Shown here: in pieces, positions 9,652-20,428 of the stretch
Position numbering within the stretch: the first letter of the stretch is position 1
Layout: every line of letters begins with the position of its first letter
Assembly: GCA_014803505.1 (NCBI GenBank)
Contig: JAAVBM010000016.1
Coordinates: forward strand, 1 to 64,000
Direction of reading: 5' to 3'
Length of the DNA: 64,000 nt
From: a bacterium
GTDB lineage: Bacteria; Cyanobacteriota; Vampirovibrionia; Gastranaerophilales; Gastranaerophilaceae
Position numbers and translations under genes: made by a program
Notes under the pieces: model-generated
Databases searched by the model: none
What the model saw: only the letters and a program-made list of their open reading frames with translations
Told to the model about the DNA's origin: nothing

Positions 9652-10444
9652 AATGATTGCAACTGATATTGACGGAACAATATTAAAATGGGGATTGGAT
9701 TTCTCTCCTGCAATGAGAAAATGTGTCGAAAAGCTAAAAGAATCAAATGTAAAATTAGTTCTTGTTACAGGCAGAATGCACTGTGCAACAGTACCGATTG
9801 CAAAAGAATTAGGATTAGAAACACCAATCGTATCTTATCAGGGCGGATTGATTAAAGATTGCAATAATAATACACTTTATCAAAAAAATCTTTCACCAAA
9901 ATATGCAAAAGAAATCATTACTTGGGCTCGAAAAAATGATGTTCATATAAATTTGTATCTTGATGATAAACTTTATGTTGAAAAAGATAATGATATTGTA
10001 AAATCTTACACTGATGGAAAATTTATCGACTATACGGTTTGTAATTTCGACACATTAGAAATAGAAAATGTTAACAAAATTCTTGCCATAGATTTAACTG
10101 ACGCAGAACGAGTTACAAAATGGGTAGAAGAATTAAAACTTAAATATCCTGATTTATACATAGTAAAATCAACTCCATATTTTTGTGAAGTAGGGTGCTG
10201 TGATGCCAAAAAATCTCTTGGAGTAGAATTTTTATGTAACATGTGGGGGATAAAAAAAGAAGAAGTATTAACCATCGGTGACCAAAACAATGATATTGAT
10301 CTTGTTCAATGCGGAGGAATAGGAGTAGCTATGGGAAACGGTTCTCCTGAATTAAAAGAATGTGCCGATTTCATAACAGATACCGTAGACAATGACGGAT
10401 TCGTTAAAGCTATAGAAAAATTCGTTATTCAACCTCAAAAATAA
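9644..10444 (+). CDS. HAD-superfamily (Cof-type) hydrolase
   Basis: MIATDIDGTILK motif I; VLTIGDQNNDIDLVQCGGIGVAMGNG motif IV; start refined to 9644 (GGAGGA RBS). Confidence 0.9.
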   Translation: MIKMIATDIDGTILKWGLDFSPAMRKCVEKLKESNVKLVLVTGRMHCATVPIAKELGLETPIVSYQGGLIKDCNNNTLYQKNLSPKYAKEIITWARKNDVHINLYLDDKLYVEKDNDIVKSYTDGKFIDYTVCNFDTLEIENVNKILAIDLTDAERVTKWVEELKLKYPDLYIVKSTPYFCEVGCCDAKKSLGVEFLCNMWGIKKEEVLTIGDQNNDIDLVQCGGIGVAMGNGSPELKECADFITDTVDNDGFVKAIEKFVIQPQK

Positions 10445-10448
10445 TAAC

Positions 10449-10784
10449 TTATGGACATTTAGGAGATTTCAACTCAGCGCCGCATTCTATACAGACTTTC
10501 GGCTTCATTCCGTTATGCTTAAACTCTTTACCGCAGCCGGAACATTTGTAAGTATTTTCTTTATTTTTACGAATAATAAACCAAATTACTCCAAAAGCTA
10601 AAACAATAGAAAAAACAAATACCTCAACAATACCTAAAAACACTAAACCGGAACTGATTAAAGAACCAACAGAATAATAATAAGGTAAATCATAATCATC
10701 ATACGATAATTCATAAACCTGATGTGGAACAGCTCGTCTTGTAGTCGAAACTACACCTGCAATAAGATTTTCATTCATTTCCAT
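10449..10784 (-). CDS. small membrane protein with C-terminal zinc ribbon
   Basis: One TM segment then CSGCGKEFKHNGMKPKVCIECGAELK; start refined to an internal Met near 10784 (ambiguous). Confidence 0.6.
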   Translation of the reverse strand: MEMNENLIAGVVSTTRRAVPHQVYELSYDDYDLPYYYSVGSLISSGLVFLGIVEVFVFSIVLAFGVIWFIIRKNKENTYKCSGCGKEFKHNGMKPKVCIECGAELKSPKCP

Positions 10785-10843
10785 ATAATAATTATACCAC
10801 ATTGCCTGAAAGTATGGTACAATATAGGAAAGGAAAATTAACA

Positions 10844-11323
10844 ATGTATAGAATCGGAACAGGATATGATATTCATAAACTAATTGAAGGCAGAGATTTA
10901 ATTATCGGCGGTATAAAAATTACGCACGAAAAAGGATTACTCGGACATTCAGATGCAGATGTACTTATACATGCCATAATAGACGCAATGCTCGGTGCCC
11001 TTGCACTTGATGATATAGGAACACTTTTCCCTGATACCGATCCAAAATATAAAGATATTGACAGTACAATTCTTCTCAAACACGTTTATAATCTTGTAAA
11101 AGAACAAGGATACAGAATTGTTAATATTGACAGTAATATTATTGCGCAAGCTCCAAAAATGATGCCTTATATTCCTAAAATGAAAGATTTGCTATGCAAA
11201 ATTCTTGAAATAGCCCCCGAAAATATCTCTGTTAAAGCTAAAACAAAAGAAAAACTTGATGCGGTAGGTCAAAAACTTGCTATTGAATCAAATGCTGTTA
11301 TCTTACTTTGTAAGAATAAATAA
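10844..11323 (+). CDS. ispF: 2-C-methyl-D-erythritol 2,4-cyclodiphosphate synthase
   Basis: MYRIGTGYDIHKL, GLLGHSDADVLIHAIIDAMLGAL, KAKTKEKLDAVG. Confidence 0.97.
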   Translation: MYRIGTGYDIHKLIEGRDLIIGGIKITHEKGLLGHSDADVLIHAIIDAMLGALALDDIGTLFPDTDPKYKDIDSTILLKHVYNLVKEQGYRIVNIDSNIIAQAPKMMPYIPKMKDLLCKILEIAPENISVKAKTKEKLDAVGQKLAIESNAVILLCKNK

Positions 11324-11391
11324 CTTAATGCTTTACCCCTTTAACCCTTTGTGATATATTTTTCTTGAGGATAAATGGAGTAAAAACAAAT

Positions 11392-13890
11392 ATGAAAGAA
11401 AGTTATTTTCCACAAGAAATAGAAAAAAAATGGCAAGGTGTTTGGGAAGAAACTAAAGCATTTAAAACAGTAAATGAATCAGATAAACCTAAGTACTATG
11501 CATTATCAATGTTTCCATACCCATCAGGTAAACTTCACATGGGTCACGTAAGAAACTATACAATTACTGACGTAATTGCAAGATTCAAAAAAGCAAACGG
11601 ATTTAATGTATTACATCCGATAGGTTGGGACAGTTTCGGACTTCCTGCAGAAAACGCAGCAATGAAACATAACGCTGATCCTGAAACTTGGACAGATGAA
11701 AATATTGCATATATGACAAAACAATTAAAAATGCTTGGATTGTCATACGATTGGGACAGAGAAGTAACAACCTGCAAACCTGATTACTATAAATGGACAC
11801 AATGGTTATTCTTACAACTTTATAAAAAAGGTTTAGTATACAAAAAAGAAGCTGCCGTAAACTGGTGCGAAGATTGCGGAACAGTTCTTGCAAATGAACA
11901 AGTAATCGACGGTAAATGCTGGAGATGTGACAGCGTTGTTGAGAAAAAATACCTATCTCAATGGTTTATCAAAATTACAGAATACGCTGACGTATTACTT
12001 CAAGATTTGGATAAACTTCCTGGATGGGGAGACAATGTTAAAACTATGCAAGCTAACTGGATTGGTAAATCTAAAGGTGCAATTTTTAAATTCCCTGTAG
12101 TTGACGCTCCAAATGGTGAAGAAATTGAAGTTCCTGTTTATACAACAAGACCTGATACAGTATTTGGTATTACATACCTTGTTGTAGCACCTGAATACAA
12201 AGACATTGAAAAATTAACAACAGCAGAAAATAAAGACGCTGTTGAAGAATATAGAGCAAATGCTCGTAAAATGACTGAAATCGAAAGACTTTCAACAGAT
12301 CGTAAAAAAACAGGGGTGCCTTTAGGTACTCACTGTCGCAACCCATTCAACGGAGAAATTTTCCCGCTTTGGACTGCAGATTACGCTTTAGTTGAATACG
12401 GAACAGGTGCAGTTATGGCTGTTCCAACACACGATGACAGAGATTTTGCTTTTGCAAAAGAATACAATATGCCAATGAAAGTTGTAATTCAAAATCCTGA
12501 AAATCCAAGTGATTGCAAAGATGCAGCTTATACAGAACCAGGTATTCTTGTAAATTCCGGTGAATTCGACGGAATGGAAAATAACAAAGCAAAAAGTGCA
12601 ATTACAAAATGGGCTGTTGATAAAGGTTTTGGAGAATTCAAAACTCAATACAGACTTCGTGATTGGTTAATTTCTCGTCAAAGATACTGGGGAGCCCCAA
12701 TTCCTGTTGTTTATTGTGACAAATGCGGTATTCAACCGGTTCCGGAAGAACAACTTCCTGTATTACTTCCAAAAGATGTAGATTTCTCTGTTGCAGGTAA
12801 ATCTCCAATAACAACATCAAAAACATTTAAAGATACTGTTTGTCCTGTTTGTGGCGGACATGCAGTTAGAGAAACAGATACAATGGATACATTTATGTGT
12901 TCAAGCTGGTATTACTTACGTTATGCCGATGCTAAGAATTCAAATGAATGCTTCAACCGTGATATAGTAAATCACTGGTTACCTGTTGACCAATATGTCG
13001 GCGGTATTGAACACGCAATTCTTCACTTATTGTATTCAAGATTTTTTACAAAAGCACTCCGTGATTGCGGATTGCTAGATTTTGATGAACCGTTCAAAAA
13101 CCTACTAACTCAAGGTATGGTATTAAAAGATGGCTCAAAAATGTCAAAATCTAAAGGCAACACTGTTGACCCTGATGAAATCTTTGAAAACTACGGTGCA
13201 GATACCGCTAGATTATTTATCTTGTCTGATTCACCTCCGGCAAGAGATTTCGATTGGTCAGATGCAGGTGTAGAAGGTTGTTACAAATTCCTAAACAGAG
13301 TTTGGAGACTTATTTCTACAAATCAAAACAATATTACTCTTGATTACAAATTGAACTTCCCACTTGAAAAATCAAATGATGATTTAGTAAGAACCGTTCA
13401 TATTGCAATCAAAGGAATTACTAACGATATTGCAAATGACTTCCAATTCAACACAGTAATTTCAAAATACAGAGAACTTACTAACGCAATCTATGATTGG
13501 CAAGGAGCAAAATGTAAGAATGATTCTGAACTTAATGAAGAAGATAAGAATGTCTTAAGTTTTGCAATTGTTTCATTGATGAAACTTATGTCACCTGTTG
13601 CAGTTCACTTAACAGAAGAAGCTTGGCAGGAACTTGGTGGAAAAGGTTCAATCCATGAACAATCTTGGTGCGAATGGGATGAAAATCTCGCAAAATCAAG
13701 CTCAATTACTTTAGTTGTTCAAGTTAACGGTAAAGTAAAAGACAAAATTGAAGTAGATGAAAGTCTTGATCAAGAAGAAATGAAAAATGTTGCTTTAAAC
13801 AGTGAAAAAATTAAAGCACAAATTGATGGAAAAACGATTGTAAAAACCATTGTTGTTCCGAAAAAATTAGTTAACATAGTTGTTAAATAA
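11392..13890 (+). CDS. leuS: leucyl-tRNA synthetase
   Basis: FPYPSGKLHMGHVRNYT (HIGH), KMSKSKGNTVDPDEI (KMSKS), editing domain. Confidence 0.98.
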   Translation: MKESYFPQEIEKKWQGVWEETKAFKTVNESDKPKYYALSMFPYPSGKLHMGHVRNYTITDVIARFKKANGFNVLHPIGWDSFGLPAENAAMKHNADPETWTDENIAYMTKQLKMLGLSYDWDREVTTCKPDYYKWTQWLFLQLYKKGLVYKKEAAVNWCEDCGTVLANEQVIDGKCWRCDSVVEKKYLSQWFIKITEYADVLLQDLDKLPGWGDNVKTMQANWIGKSKGAIFKFPVVDAPNGEEIEVPVYTTRPDTVFGITYLVVAPEYKDIEKLTTAENKDAVEEYRANARKMTEIERLSTDRKKTGVPLGTHCRNPFNGEIFPLWTADYALVEYGTGAVMAVPTHDDRDFAFAKEYNMPMKVVIQNPENPSDCKDAAYTEPGILVNSGEFDGMENNKAKSAITKWAVDKGFGEFKTQYRLRDWLISRQRYWGAPIPVVYCDKCGIQPVPEEQLPVLLPKDVDFSVAGKSPITTSKTFKDTVCPVCGGHAVRETDTMDTFMCSSWYYLRYADAKNSNECFNRDIVNHWLPVDQYVGGIEHAILHLLYSRFFTKALRDCGLLDFDEPFKNLLTQGMVLKDGSKMSKSKGNTVDPDEIFENYGADTARLFILSDSPPARDFDWSDAGVEGCYKFLNRVWRLISTNQNNITLDYKLNFPLEKSNDDLVRTVHIAIKGITNDIANDFQFNTVISKYRELTNAIYDWQGAKCKNDSELNEEDKNVLSFAIVSLMKLMSPVAVHLTEEAWQELGGKGSIHEQSWCEWDENLAKSSSITLVVQVNGKVKDKIEVDESLDQEEMKNVALNSEKIKAQIDGKTIVKTIVVPKKLVNIVVK

Positions 13891-13894
13891 TATA

Positions 13895-13935
13895 AATAAA
13901 CGGGTTGAAAAATTTTCAACCCGTTTATTTTTTTC
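13895..13935. terminator. bidirectional intrinsic terminator between leuS and the convergent gene
   Basis: AAATAAACGGGTTGAAAAATTTTCAACCCGTTTATTTTTTTC. Confidence 0.9.
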
Positions 13936-14512
13936 GACCAAATAAATTATTAAACAATCGTTGTAATTTACTTTCCTCAAATTGAATTGGCGGATAATAC
14001 ATATCAATTGTCGGAAAATCTTTATAAGTAGCATCCTTACCTTTACGAATAAATTTATCTAACTTTGAATTTATATCAGGATTCATAGTATTCATTCCCT
14101 GCTTACGATAAAATATATGCGGAACTCTATTAGGTAAAAAACCTACATCAGATGACAAATGAAAGAATCCATTACATCCTATAGCTTTGCTATAACGTTT
14201 AGCGAATCGCAATAAATCTGCTCCGAAACCATTTCCTGAACAATTACTTTTTATAAACCATATATATAATGATGGAACATTTTTCTTACCATCACGTTCA
14301 ATGTAATCTTTGAAACAAGTCATCTCAGCATGTTTATATAAATCATCTTTAAGTGAAAACATAACAAATTTATCAACAGATAAACCGGACACATCTATTT
14401 GTTTATGATAAATAAGTCTGTCCGACACAGGAATTTTTCTTAAATAACTTGTTATGAGAGGAAAAGTTTTCAATCCTGAAGGAGTCATCATATTTGCATA
14501 AAATAAAAACAT
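13925..14512 (-). CDS. hypothetical protein, possibly GNAT acetyltransferase fold
   Basis: SLYIWFIKSNCSGNGFGADLLRFAKRYSKAIGCNGFFHLSSD resembles GNAT motif A; weak. Confidence 0.6.
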   Translation of the reverse strand: MFLFYANMMTPSGLKTFPLITSYLRKIPVSDRLIYHKQIDVSGLSVDKFVMFSLKDDLYKHAEMTCFKDYIERDGKKNVPSLYIWFIKSNCSGNGFGADLLRFAKRYSKAIGCNGFFHLSSDVGFLPNRVPHIFYRKQGMNTMNPDINSKLDKFIRKGKDATYKDFPTIDMYYPPIQFEESKLQRLFNNLFGRKK

Positions 14513-14640
14513 AAAATTAATTGCCCAAATATTAACAGCTGTAAAATTTGTAAAAAAATGATAATATTCAGTCCCAATCTGAATTTTAGTATATAATTAT
14601 TAGAAGAAGTAGAGATTATAAATAGTTAGGGAATAAAATT

Positions 14641-16050
14641 TTGAAAAAGAAATATCATTTTATAGCAATAGGCGGCGTCGGAATGAGCGGACTTGCAAAA
14701 TACTTATTACAAAAAGGTTTTGAAGTTTCAGGCTCAGATATTAACGACAGTAAATATGTTCAAAATGTAAAAAAATTAGGAGCAAAAGTTTTCATAGGAC
14801 ACGATGAAAGCAATGTTCCGGATGATTGCATTATAGTTGCAAGTACAGCAATTCGTGAGAGCAATCCTGAAATCCAAAAAGCAAAAAGATTAGGACTACC
14901 AATCTACCATCGTTCTGACTTGCTAGCAGAAATTTCAAAAAATGAAGAATACTTTATTGGCTATTCAGGAACACATGGTAAAACAACTACAAGCGGTCTT
15001 TGTTCTTATGTAATGGAAAAAGCAGGACTAAAACCATCATACATTGTAGGTGGCATTATTCCTGAAATCAATGCTAATGCTAATGCAGCATTAGACAAAA
15101 TCTTCATTGCCGAACTTGATGAAAGTGATGGAACTATTGTTAAATATTCTGCAAACCTTGTTGTTGTAAATAACTTAGAACCAGATCATTTAGATTTCTA
15201 CAAGAATGGTTTAGATTCTATTTTGGAAACTTTTGAAACATTTTTATCAAATATAAGAGAAAATGGAATTATTCTTGCAAATACCGATAATGAAGGTGTA
15301 AAAAGACTTGTAAAATATTATACAGAACACAAACTTGCTCATAATGCAAAATTTATGACTTATTCAATCGGCGGAAATACTGACTATTGTGCAAAAAATA
15401 TCACTTACGCCGAAGATTACACAATTTTTGATATCCTATATAAAGGCGAATTACAAACAACATTAAAAATTTGTTTAAAAGGCGTTCACAATGTTTATAA
15501 CTCACTTGCCGTATGGGCTTCATTACATATCGCAGGAATTGATATGGAATTAGTTAATGAACATTTCGCAACTTTCAGCGGAATGGGAAGACGTTTCCAA
15601 AAAGTAGGTGAATTTGACGGAATTTCAATTTACGATGACTATGCACACCATCCGACAGAAATCAAAGCGACATTATCATCTTCCAAATCATTCAAAAACA
15701 GAAATGTAATCGCAGTATTCCAACCACACAGATATACAAGATTACAAAATCTTTGGAATGAATTTATGGGAGCATTTTCTGATGTTGACAGAGTTGTGGT
15801 AACAGATGTTTATGCAGCGTCAGAAGATCCTATAGAAGGTGTTAATTCAGAAGCTTTCACAAGCGAACTAAAAGAAAAAATTGACGCTCCTTGTGAAAAC
15901 ATTTCAGGAGATATTAAAGAAGTTGCAAAAAAATTGTTCCCAACCCTAAAATCCGGAGATATTGTTATAGGTTTAGGTGCCGGAACTATTACAAATCTTG
16001 GCAAAGAATTATTAGCACTAAATGAGGAGAGAATCAAAGTTGGCAATTAA
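14641..16050 (+). CDS. murC: UDP-N-acetylmuramate--L-alanine ligase
   Basis: HFIAIGGVGMSGLA, GTHGKTTTSGL, DDYAHHPTEI; TTG start. Confidence 0.97.
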   Translation: MKKKYHFIAIGGVGMSGLAKYLLQKGFEVSGSDINDSKYVQNVKKLGAKVFIGHDESNVPDDCIIVASTAIRESNPEIQKAKRLGLPIYHRSDLLAEISKNEEYFIGYSGTHGKTTTSGLCSYVMEKAGLKPSYIVGGIIPEINANANAALDKIFIAELDESDGTIVKYSANLVVVNNLEPDHLDFYKNGLDSILETFETFLSNIRENGIILANTDNEGVKRLVKYYTEHKLAHNAKFMTYSIGGNTDYCAKNITYAEDYTIFDILYKGELQTTLKICLKGVHNVYNSLAVWASLHIAGIDMELVNEHFATFSGMGRRFQKVGEFDGISIYDDYAHHPTEIKATLSSSKSFKNRNVIAVFQPHRYTRLQNLWNEFMGAFSDVDRVVVTDVYAASEDPIEGVNSEAFTSELKEKIDAPCENISGDIKEVAKKLFPTLKSGDIVIGLGAGTITNLGKELLALNEERIKVGN

Positions 16051-16942
16051 TTCTGAAAAAAACTTTGATATAAAAATTCATACAACTTTTAAAATCGGCG
16101 GTAAAATTTCCGAAGTATTTTTTCCTGAAAACATCAACGAATTTGTAAAAATCTTAAATGAAAACAGTGATATTCGAGTTTTTGGAAATCTTTCAAATAC
16201 TTTGATTTCAAGCAATGGATATGAAGGAAAAATTATTTTAACCACCAAAATGGATTCAGTGACAATTGAAGGAAACAGAGTTATTGCTGATTGCGGAGTC
16301 AAGGGTCCAAAATTATCACAACTGGCTTGCAGCAATGGTTTATCCGGATTAGAATTTATGATTGGATTTCCCGGTTCTGTTGGCGGCGAAGTCTATATGA
16401 ATGCTTCGGCAAACTCTCAAGCAATAAGTGATAAACTAACAAGTGTTACTTGTTATTCCAAACAACTTGGACTTGTTAAATACTCAAAAGATGAAATGAA
16501 TTTCGGATATAGATCTTCAAGATGTCAAAACGAAGATTTAATTGTTTTACAAGCAGAATTTGAACTTGATGAAAAAAATCCAATTGAAATTCAAGCAAGA
16601 ATGAATGAAAATTTGAAATTCAGACAAGCACATCAACCATCTTTGTCACTTCCAAACTGCGGAAGCATATTCAAAAATCCAGAAGGAGATTCTGCAGGAC
16701 GATTACTGGATTCTATAGGAGCCAAACAAATGTCCCACGGAAATGCAAAGGTTTGGGAAAATCATGCTAACTTTATAGTTAACAACAAAAATGCAACCTC
16801 CTCAGATGTTCTGAATTTGATGCTGGAAATGCATACAAAAGTAAAAGAAAATTATAATATAGAATTAAAACCTGAAATCATATTTTTAGGCGGAAATAAT
16901 AAAAAGGAAAATGAAATATGGCAAATATTGAATCAAAAATAG
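16040..16942 (+). CDS. murB: UDP-N-acetylmuramate dehydrogenase
   Basis: HTTFKIGGK, GLEFMIGFPGSVGGEVYMNA, FGYRSSRC, NCGSIFKNP; TTG start at 16040 preferred (GAGGAGA RBS). Confidence 0.96.
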   Translation: MAINSEKNFDIKIHTTFKIGGKISEVFFPENINEFVKILNENSDIRVFGNLSNTLISSNGYEGKIILTTKMDSVTIEGNRVIADCGVKGPKLSQLACSNGLSGLEFMIGFPGSVGGEVYMNASANSQAISDKLTSVTCYSKQLGLVKYSKDEMNFGYRSSRCQNEDLIVLQAEFELDEKNPIEIQARMNENLKFRQAHQPSLSLPNCGSIFKNPEGDSAGRLLDSIGAKQMSHGNAKVWENHANFIVNNKNATSSDVLNLMLEMHTKVKENYNIELKPEIIFLGGNNKKENEIWQILNQK

Positions 16943-17868
16943 ATAAAAATGCAAAAATTGCAGTACTATGTGGCGGAATGTCTTCAGAAGCAGAAGTTTC
17001 AAGACGTTCAGGCAAAGGATGTTTTGAAGCATTGCAAAGACTTGGTTATAAAAATGCAGAAATAGTTGAAGTTGATAAAAATATTGCACAAACTTTAAAA
17101 GAAGGGAATTATGAATTTGCTTATAATGCGCTTCACGGAAGATACGGTGAAGACGGATGTATTCAAGGAATTCTTGAAATTCTTCAAATTCCTTACACAG
17201 GTTGCGGCGTAATGTCTTCTTCTGTTTGCATGAACAAAGAATATACAAAAAGAATCTTATCAACTGATAAAACTATCCCTTTAATCAAATCTGTTTTTGT
17301 ACAAAAAGGTGAAGATGTTAAAGAAAAAACAAAAGATTTAAATTATCCTTTGATTACAAAACCTGTATGTGAAGGTTCAAGCTTTGGTATGACAAAAGTT
17401 AATTCTCCTGAAGAACTTGAAGCTGCATACAAAGAAGCAATTAAATACAACGACGATGTTCTTATTGAAGAATATCTTGTAGGAACAGCTGCAACTGTAG
17501 GAGTTTTGGAAAGCGATAACGGATTATTCGCCACTGAAATTCTTGAATTAAGACCAAAAAATGAATGGTATGATTATGAGTGCAAATATACTAAAGGTAT
17601 GACAGAATTTGTTCTACCTGCAGAATTGTCAGAGGAAATGACAAATAAAGTTAAAGAAATTGCAGTAAAAGCTTTCAAAATCGCAGGATGCAGAGGAGTT
17701 TCAAGAGTAGATTTCCATATTGTTAATAACATTCCATACGTTTTGGAAATCAACACTTCTCCAGGCATGACCGAAACAAGTGACTTACCGGCTCAATCAG
17801 CAGCTATGGGTATAAATTATGATAATCTGGTTCAAATAATATTGAATGGAGCAGGATTAAATAAATAA
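16918..17868 (+). CDS. ddl: D-alanine--D-alanine ligase
   Basis: AVLCGGMSSEAEVSRRSG, ALHGRYGEDG, CRGVSRVDF, EINTSPGMTETS. Confidence 0.97.
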   Translation: MANIESKIDKNAKIAVLCGGMSSEAEVSRRSGKGCFEALQRLGYKNAEIVEVDKNIAQTLKEGNYEFAYNALHGRYGEDGCIQGILEILQIPYTGCGVMSSSVCMNKEYTKRILSTDKTIPLIKSVFVQKGEDVKEKTKDLNYPLITKPVCEGSSFGMTKVNSPEELEAAYKEAIKYNDDVLIEEYLVGTAATVGVLESDNGLFATEILELRPKNEWYDYECKYTKGMTEFVLPAELSEEMTNKVKEIAVKAFKIAGCRGVSRVDFHIVNNIPYVLEINTSPGMTETSDLPAQSAAMGINYDNLVQIILNGAGLNK

Positions 17869-18767
17869 TGATGGATGATAATGACATAATGAGAGAATTT
17901 GCAGATGATTTGCAAGATGAATTTGAATCAAGCAAACATTCTGTAAAATACAAACAAAATGAACGGAAACTTCGTAAAAAACAAAAACAAGTTAATCGTT
18001 TAAAAGCTGTTTTGCGTTTTTTAATATTTTTCCTAATATTATTTTTAGGTTATGAGTTTGTAATGCTTCCTCAATGGTATCTTCCGCAAGACGCTTTCAA
18101 AAAACAGAATGGAGAATATGTTGAAATTCTAAACAACAAACTGATTCCTACTTCTGTTATTTCTGATGCCATCAGCGATGTCAGAATCCCTAAATTACCA
18201 ATATTTCTATTCAAAGTAAAACCAATTAAACATGAAATCTATAAAATACCGGTTGTAAAAAGTGTTTACGTCAGACGCTATGGATTCCCTCCAAGAATAC
18301 AAATTATAATAAAGGAAAGAGTTCCTTATGCAGTTTTAAAAACAAATTTGCATAGTCAGCCATTTGCATTCTTTACACAAGACGGCGTTTTAATCATAAA
18401 CAGAAAATATATGACTTACGCAGAGTCAGATAAAACCTTAAGAATTATCACCAAATCAACACATCTTGATAAAGATTGGAGTATGAAAAAGGCACAATAT
18501 TTGGGTAAAATAATAAAAGATGTTGAAACATATTCAAATGAAAAAGTTTCATATATCGATATGCGAAATCCAAATGATGTCTATATCAGAATACCTTCAG
18601 CAAACATCCGACTGGGAGCATTAGACAGTACGGTATTTGAAAGAATTAAAAGAATATATACTATTCTGCCTCAAATTAAAGAATATAATAGCCGTATTAA
18701 GTATATTGATTTGAGTTGGGATAAGGTAAATTATTTAAAACTAAATAAAGAAGATAAAAATAAATAA
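17868..18767 (+). CDS. ftsQ: FtsQ/DivIB-like cell division protein
   Basis: N-terminal cytosolic basic region, single TM, POTRA-like PVVKSVYVRRYGFPPRIQIIIKERVPYAVL; position after ddl. Confidence 0.8.
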   Translation: MMDDNDIMREFADDLQDEFESSKHSVKYKQNERKLRKKQKQVNRLKAVLRFLIFFLILFLGYEFVMLPQWYLPQDAFKKQNGEYVEILNNKLIPTSVISDAISDVRIPKLPIFLFKVKPIKHEIYKIPVVKSVYVRRYGFPPRIQIIIKERVPYAVLKTNLHSQPFAFFTQDGVLIINRKYMTYAESDKTLRIITKSTHLDKDWSMKKAQYLGKIIKDVETYSNEKVSYIDMRNPNDVYIRIPSANIRLGALDSTVFERIKRIYTILPQIKEYNSRIKYIDLSWDKVNYLKLNKEDKNK

Positions 18768-18768
18768 C

Positions 18769-19650
18769 ATGACTTTTAGCGAAAATTATAACTCTATTAA
18801 AAATTTAGTAAATAAAGAGCTTCAAAAAATCGAACAAAAAATGATTTCAGAAGTTCAAATACGCGAGCCATTGAATTCTTATTTAACAAACTTCCTCACT
18901 TCGCCATCAAAAAGAATTCGTTCTGTTCTAACAATATTATACTTAAAAGCCTTAGGTGAAGAATTAACAGATAACCAACTTGAACTTTTATCAATAATTG
19001 AGTTGGTACACAACGCATCACTAATACATGATGATATTATTGATGAAAGCACATTGCGCAGAGGAGAATTAACAATATCCGCCAAATTTGGCAATAAACT
19101 CGGAGTTATTTCAGGTGATTATATTTTATCATTAGCAATGCAAAAACTTGCAAAAATAAATAATATCGAAGTAATTTCTCATTTTTCAAAAACCATAAAA
19201 CAAATGTGTATTGGAGAAATAAATCAAAATTTTGATAAATTTAAAATTGGAACAATCGAAAATTATATTGATAAAACAAAGAATAAAACAGGATACTTAT
19301 TTGAAACCGCACTGATATGTTGTACAATGTTTTCAGAAAAAGAACTCGGCACAGAGCAGGCAGGAGAACTTGGAATCAATACAGGAATTGCTTTTCAAAT
19401 AAGAGATGACTTAATAAATTATACAAACACAGACAAATCAAAACCATTTAATAACGATATAAAAGAGGGTATATATAATGCACCGATTATATACTCAGGC
19501 AACATAAATGACTACTCTTCAGGTATTGAAAAAACAAAGGTTTTGTTGGATAATCATATTCAGAATTCACTAAAAATAACAGAAAAACTTCCTGTTAATG
19601 AGTATTCAATCGCATTAAAAAAATTTTTGGAGCTTTTAAATAATGTTTAA
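18769..19650 (+). CDS. polyprenyl (isoprenyl) diphosphate synthase
   Basis: LVHNASLIHDDIIDE (FARM) and FQIRDDLINY (SARM). Confidence 0.92.
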   Translation: MTFSENYNSIKNLVNKELQKIEQKMISEVQIREPLNSYLTNFLTSPSKRIRSVLTILYLKALGEELTDNQLELLSIIELVHNASLIHDDIIDESTLRRGELTISAKFGNKLGVISGDYILSLAMQKLAKINNIEVISHFSKTIKQMCIGEINQNFDKFKIGTIENYIDKTKNKTGYLFETALICCTMFSEKELGTEQAGELGINTGIAFQIRDDLINYTNTDKSKPFNNDIKEGIYNAPIIYSGNINDYSSGIEKTKVLLDNHIQNSLKITEKLPVNEYSIALKKFLELLNNV

Positions 19651-20428
19651 TATTAAAGAGTTTTTGGATAATTATAAAATCAAACTAGAAGAAAAAAGAC
19701 AAGCAAATTGGGAAAATTTTAAATCAAAGTTTTCAGCAGAAACACAAGAAAAAATTAACAAATGGGAAGAAAGTTACAAAAATTATAAAGAAAGTGCTTT
19801 ATGTGAAGTAATAGAAACAGTAGTTTTTGTAGTGGTAATGGTTATAATAATAAGATTTTTTGTTGGAGAAATCAGATGGATACCATCAGGTTCAATGCAT
19901 CCAACACTTCTAGAAGGTGATAGAATTGTTGTAGAAAGATACTCCAGATTCTTTTCAGGTCCTGATCGTGGGGATATTATGGTATTCTATCCGCCATCTA
20001 CAAAATTATCAAACAAACCTCTACCTCTTTTAGCCAGACTAACAGGTATTTTCTGCAAAGATATTGCATATATTAAAAGAGTTGTTGGCATGCCGGGTGA
20101 TAAAATAGAAATTAAACAAGAAAAAGACGGTTCTGCTTATGTTTATATCAATGACAAAAAATACGAAGAAGATTATATAAAAAGCGTTTACGAATATCCA
20201 TCTTGTCCAGATCCTGAAGCTAATATGATGTTCTTAGCAAGTGATCAGATTATGAAATGCGGTCCATTCCAATTGGATGAAGACAGCTACTTTATGATGG
20301 GTGATAATCGTGGAAATTCACAGGACAGCAGATATTGGGGCACACTGAAAAAAGATCGTTTTATTGGACGCGCAGTATTTGTATTCTGGCCATTTAACAG
20401 AATGAAAACATTACCAAAATTAAAATAA
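19643..20428 (+). CDS. lepB: signal peptidase I
   Basis: IRWIPSGSMHPTLLEGDRIVVERYS, YIKRVVGMPGDKIEI, FMMGDNRGNSQDSRYWG. Confidence 0.96.
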   Translation: MFNIKEFLDNYKIKLEEKRQANWENFKSKFSAETQEKINKWEESYKNYKESALCEVIETVVFVVVMVIIIRFFVGEIRWIPSGSMHPTLLEGDRIVVERYSRFFSGPDRGDIMVFYPPSTKLSNKPLPLLARLTGIFCKDIAYIKRVVGMPGDKIEIKQEKDGSAYVYINDKKYEEDYIKSVYEYPSCPDPEANMMFLASDQIMKCGPFQLDEDSYFMMGDNRGNSQDSRYWGTLKKDRFIGRAVFVFWPFNRMKTLPKLK

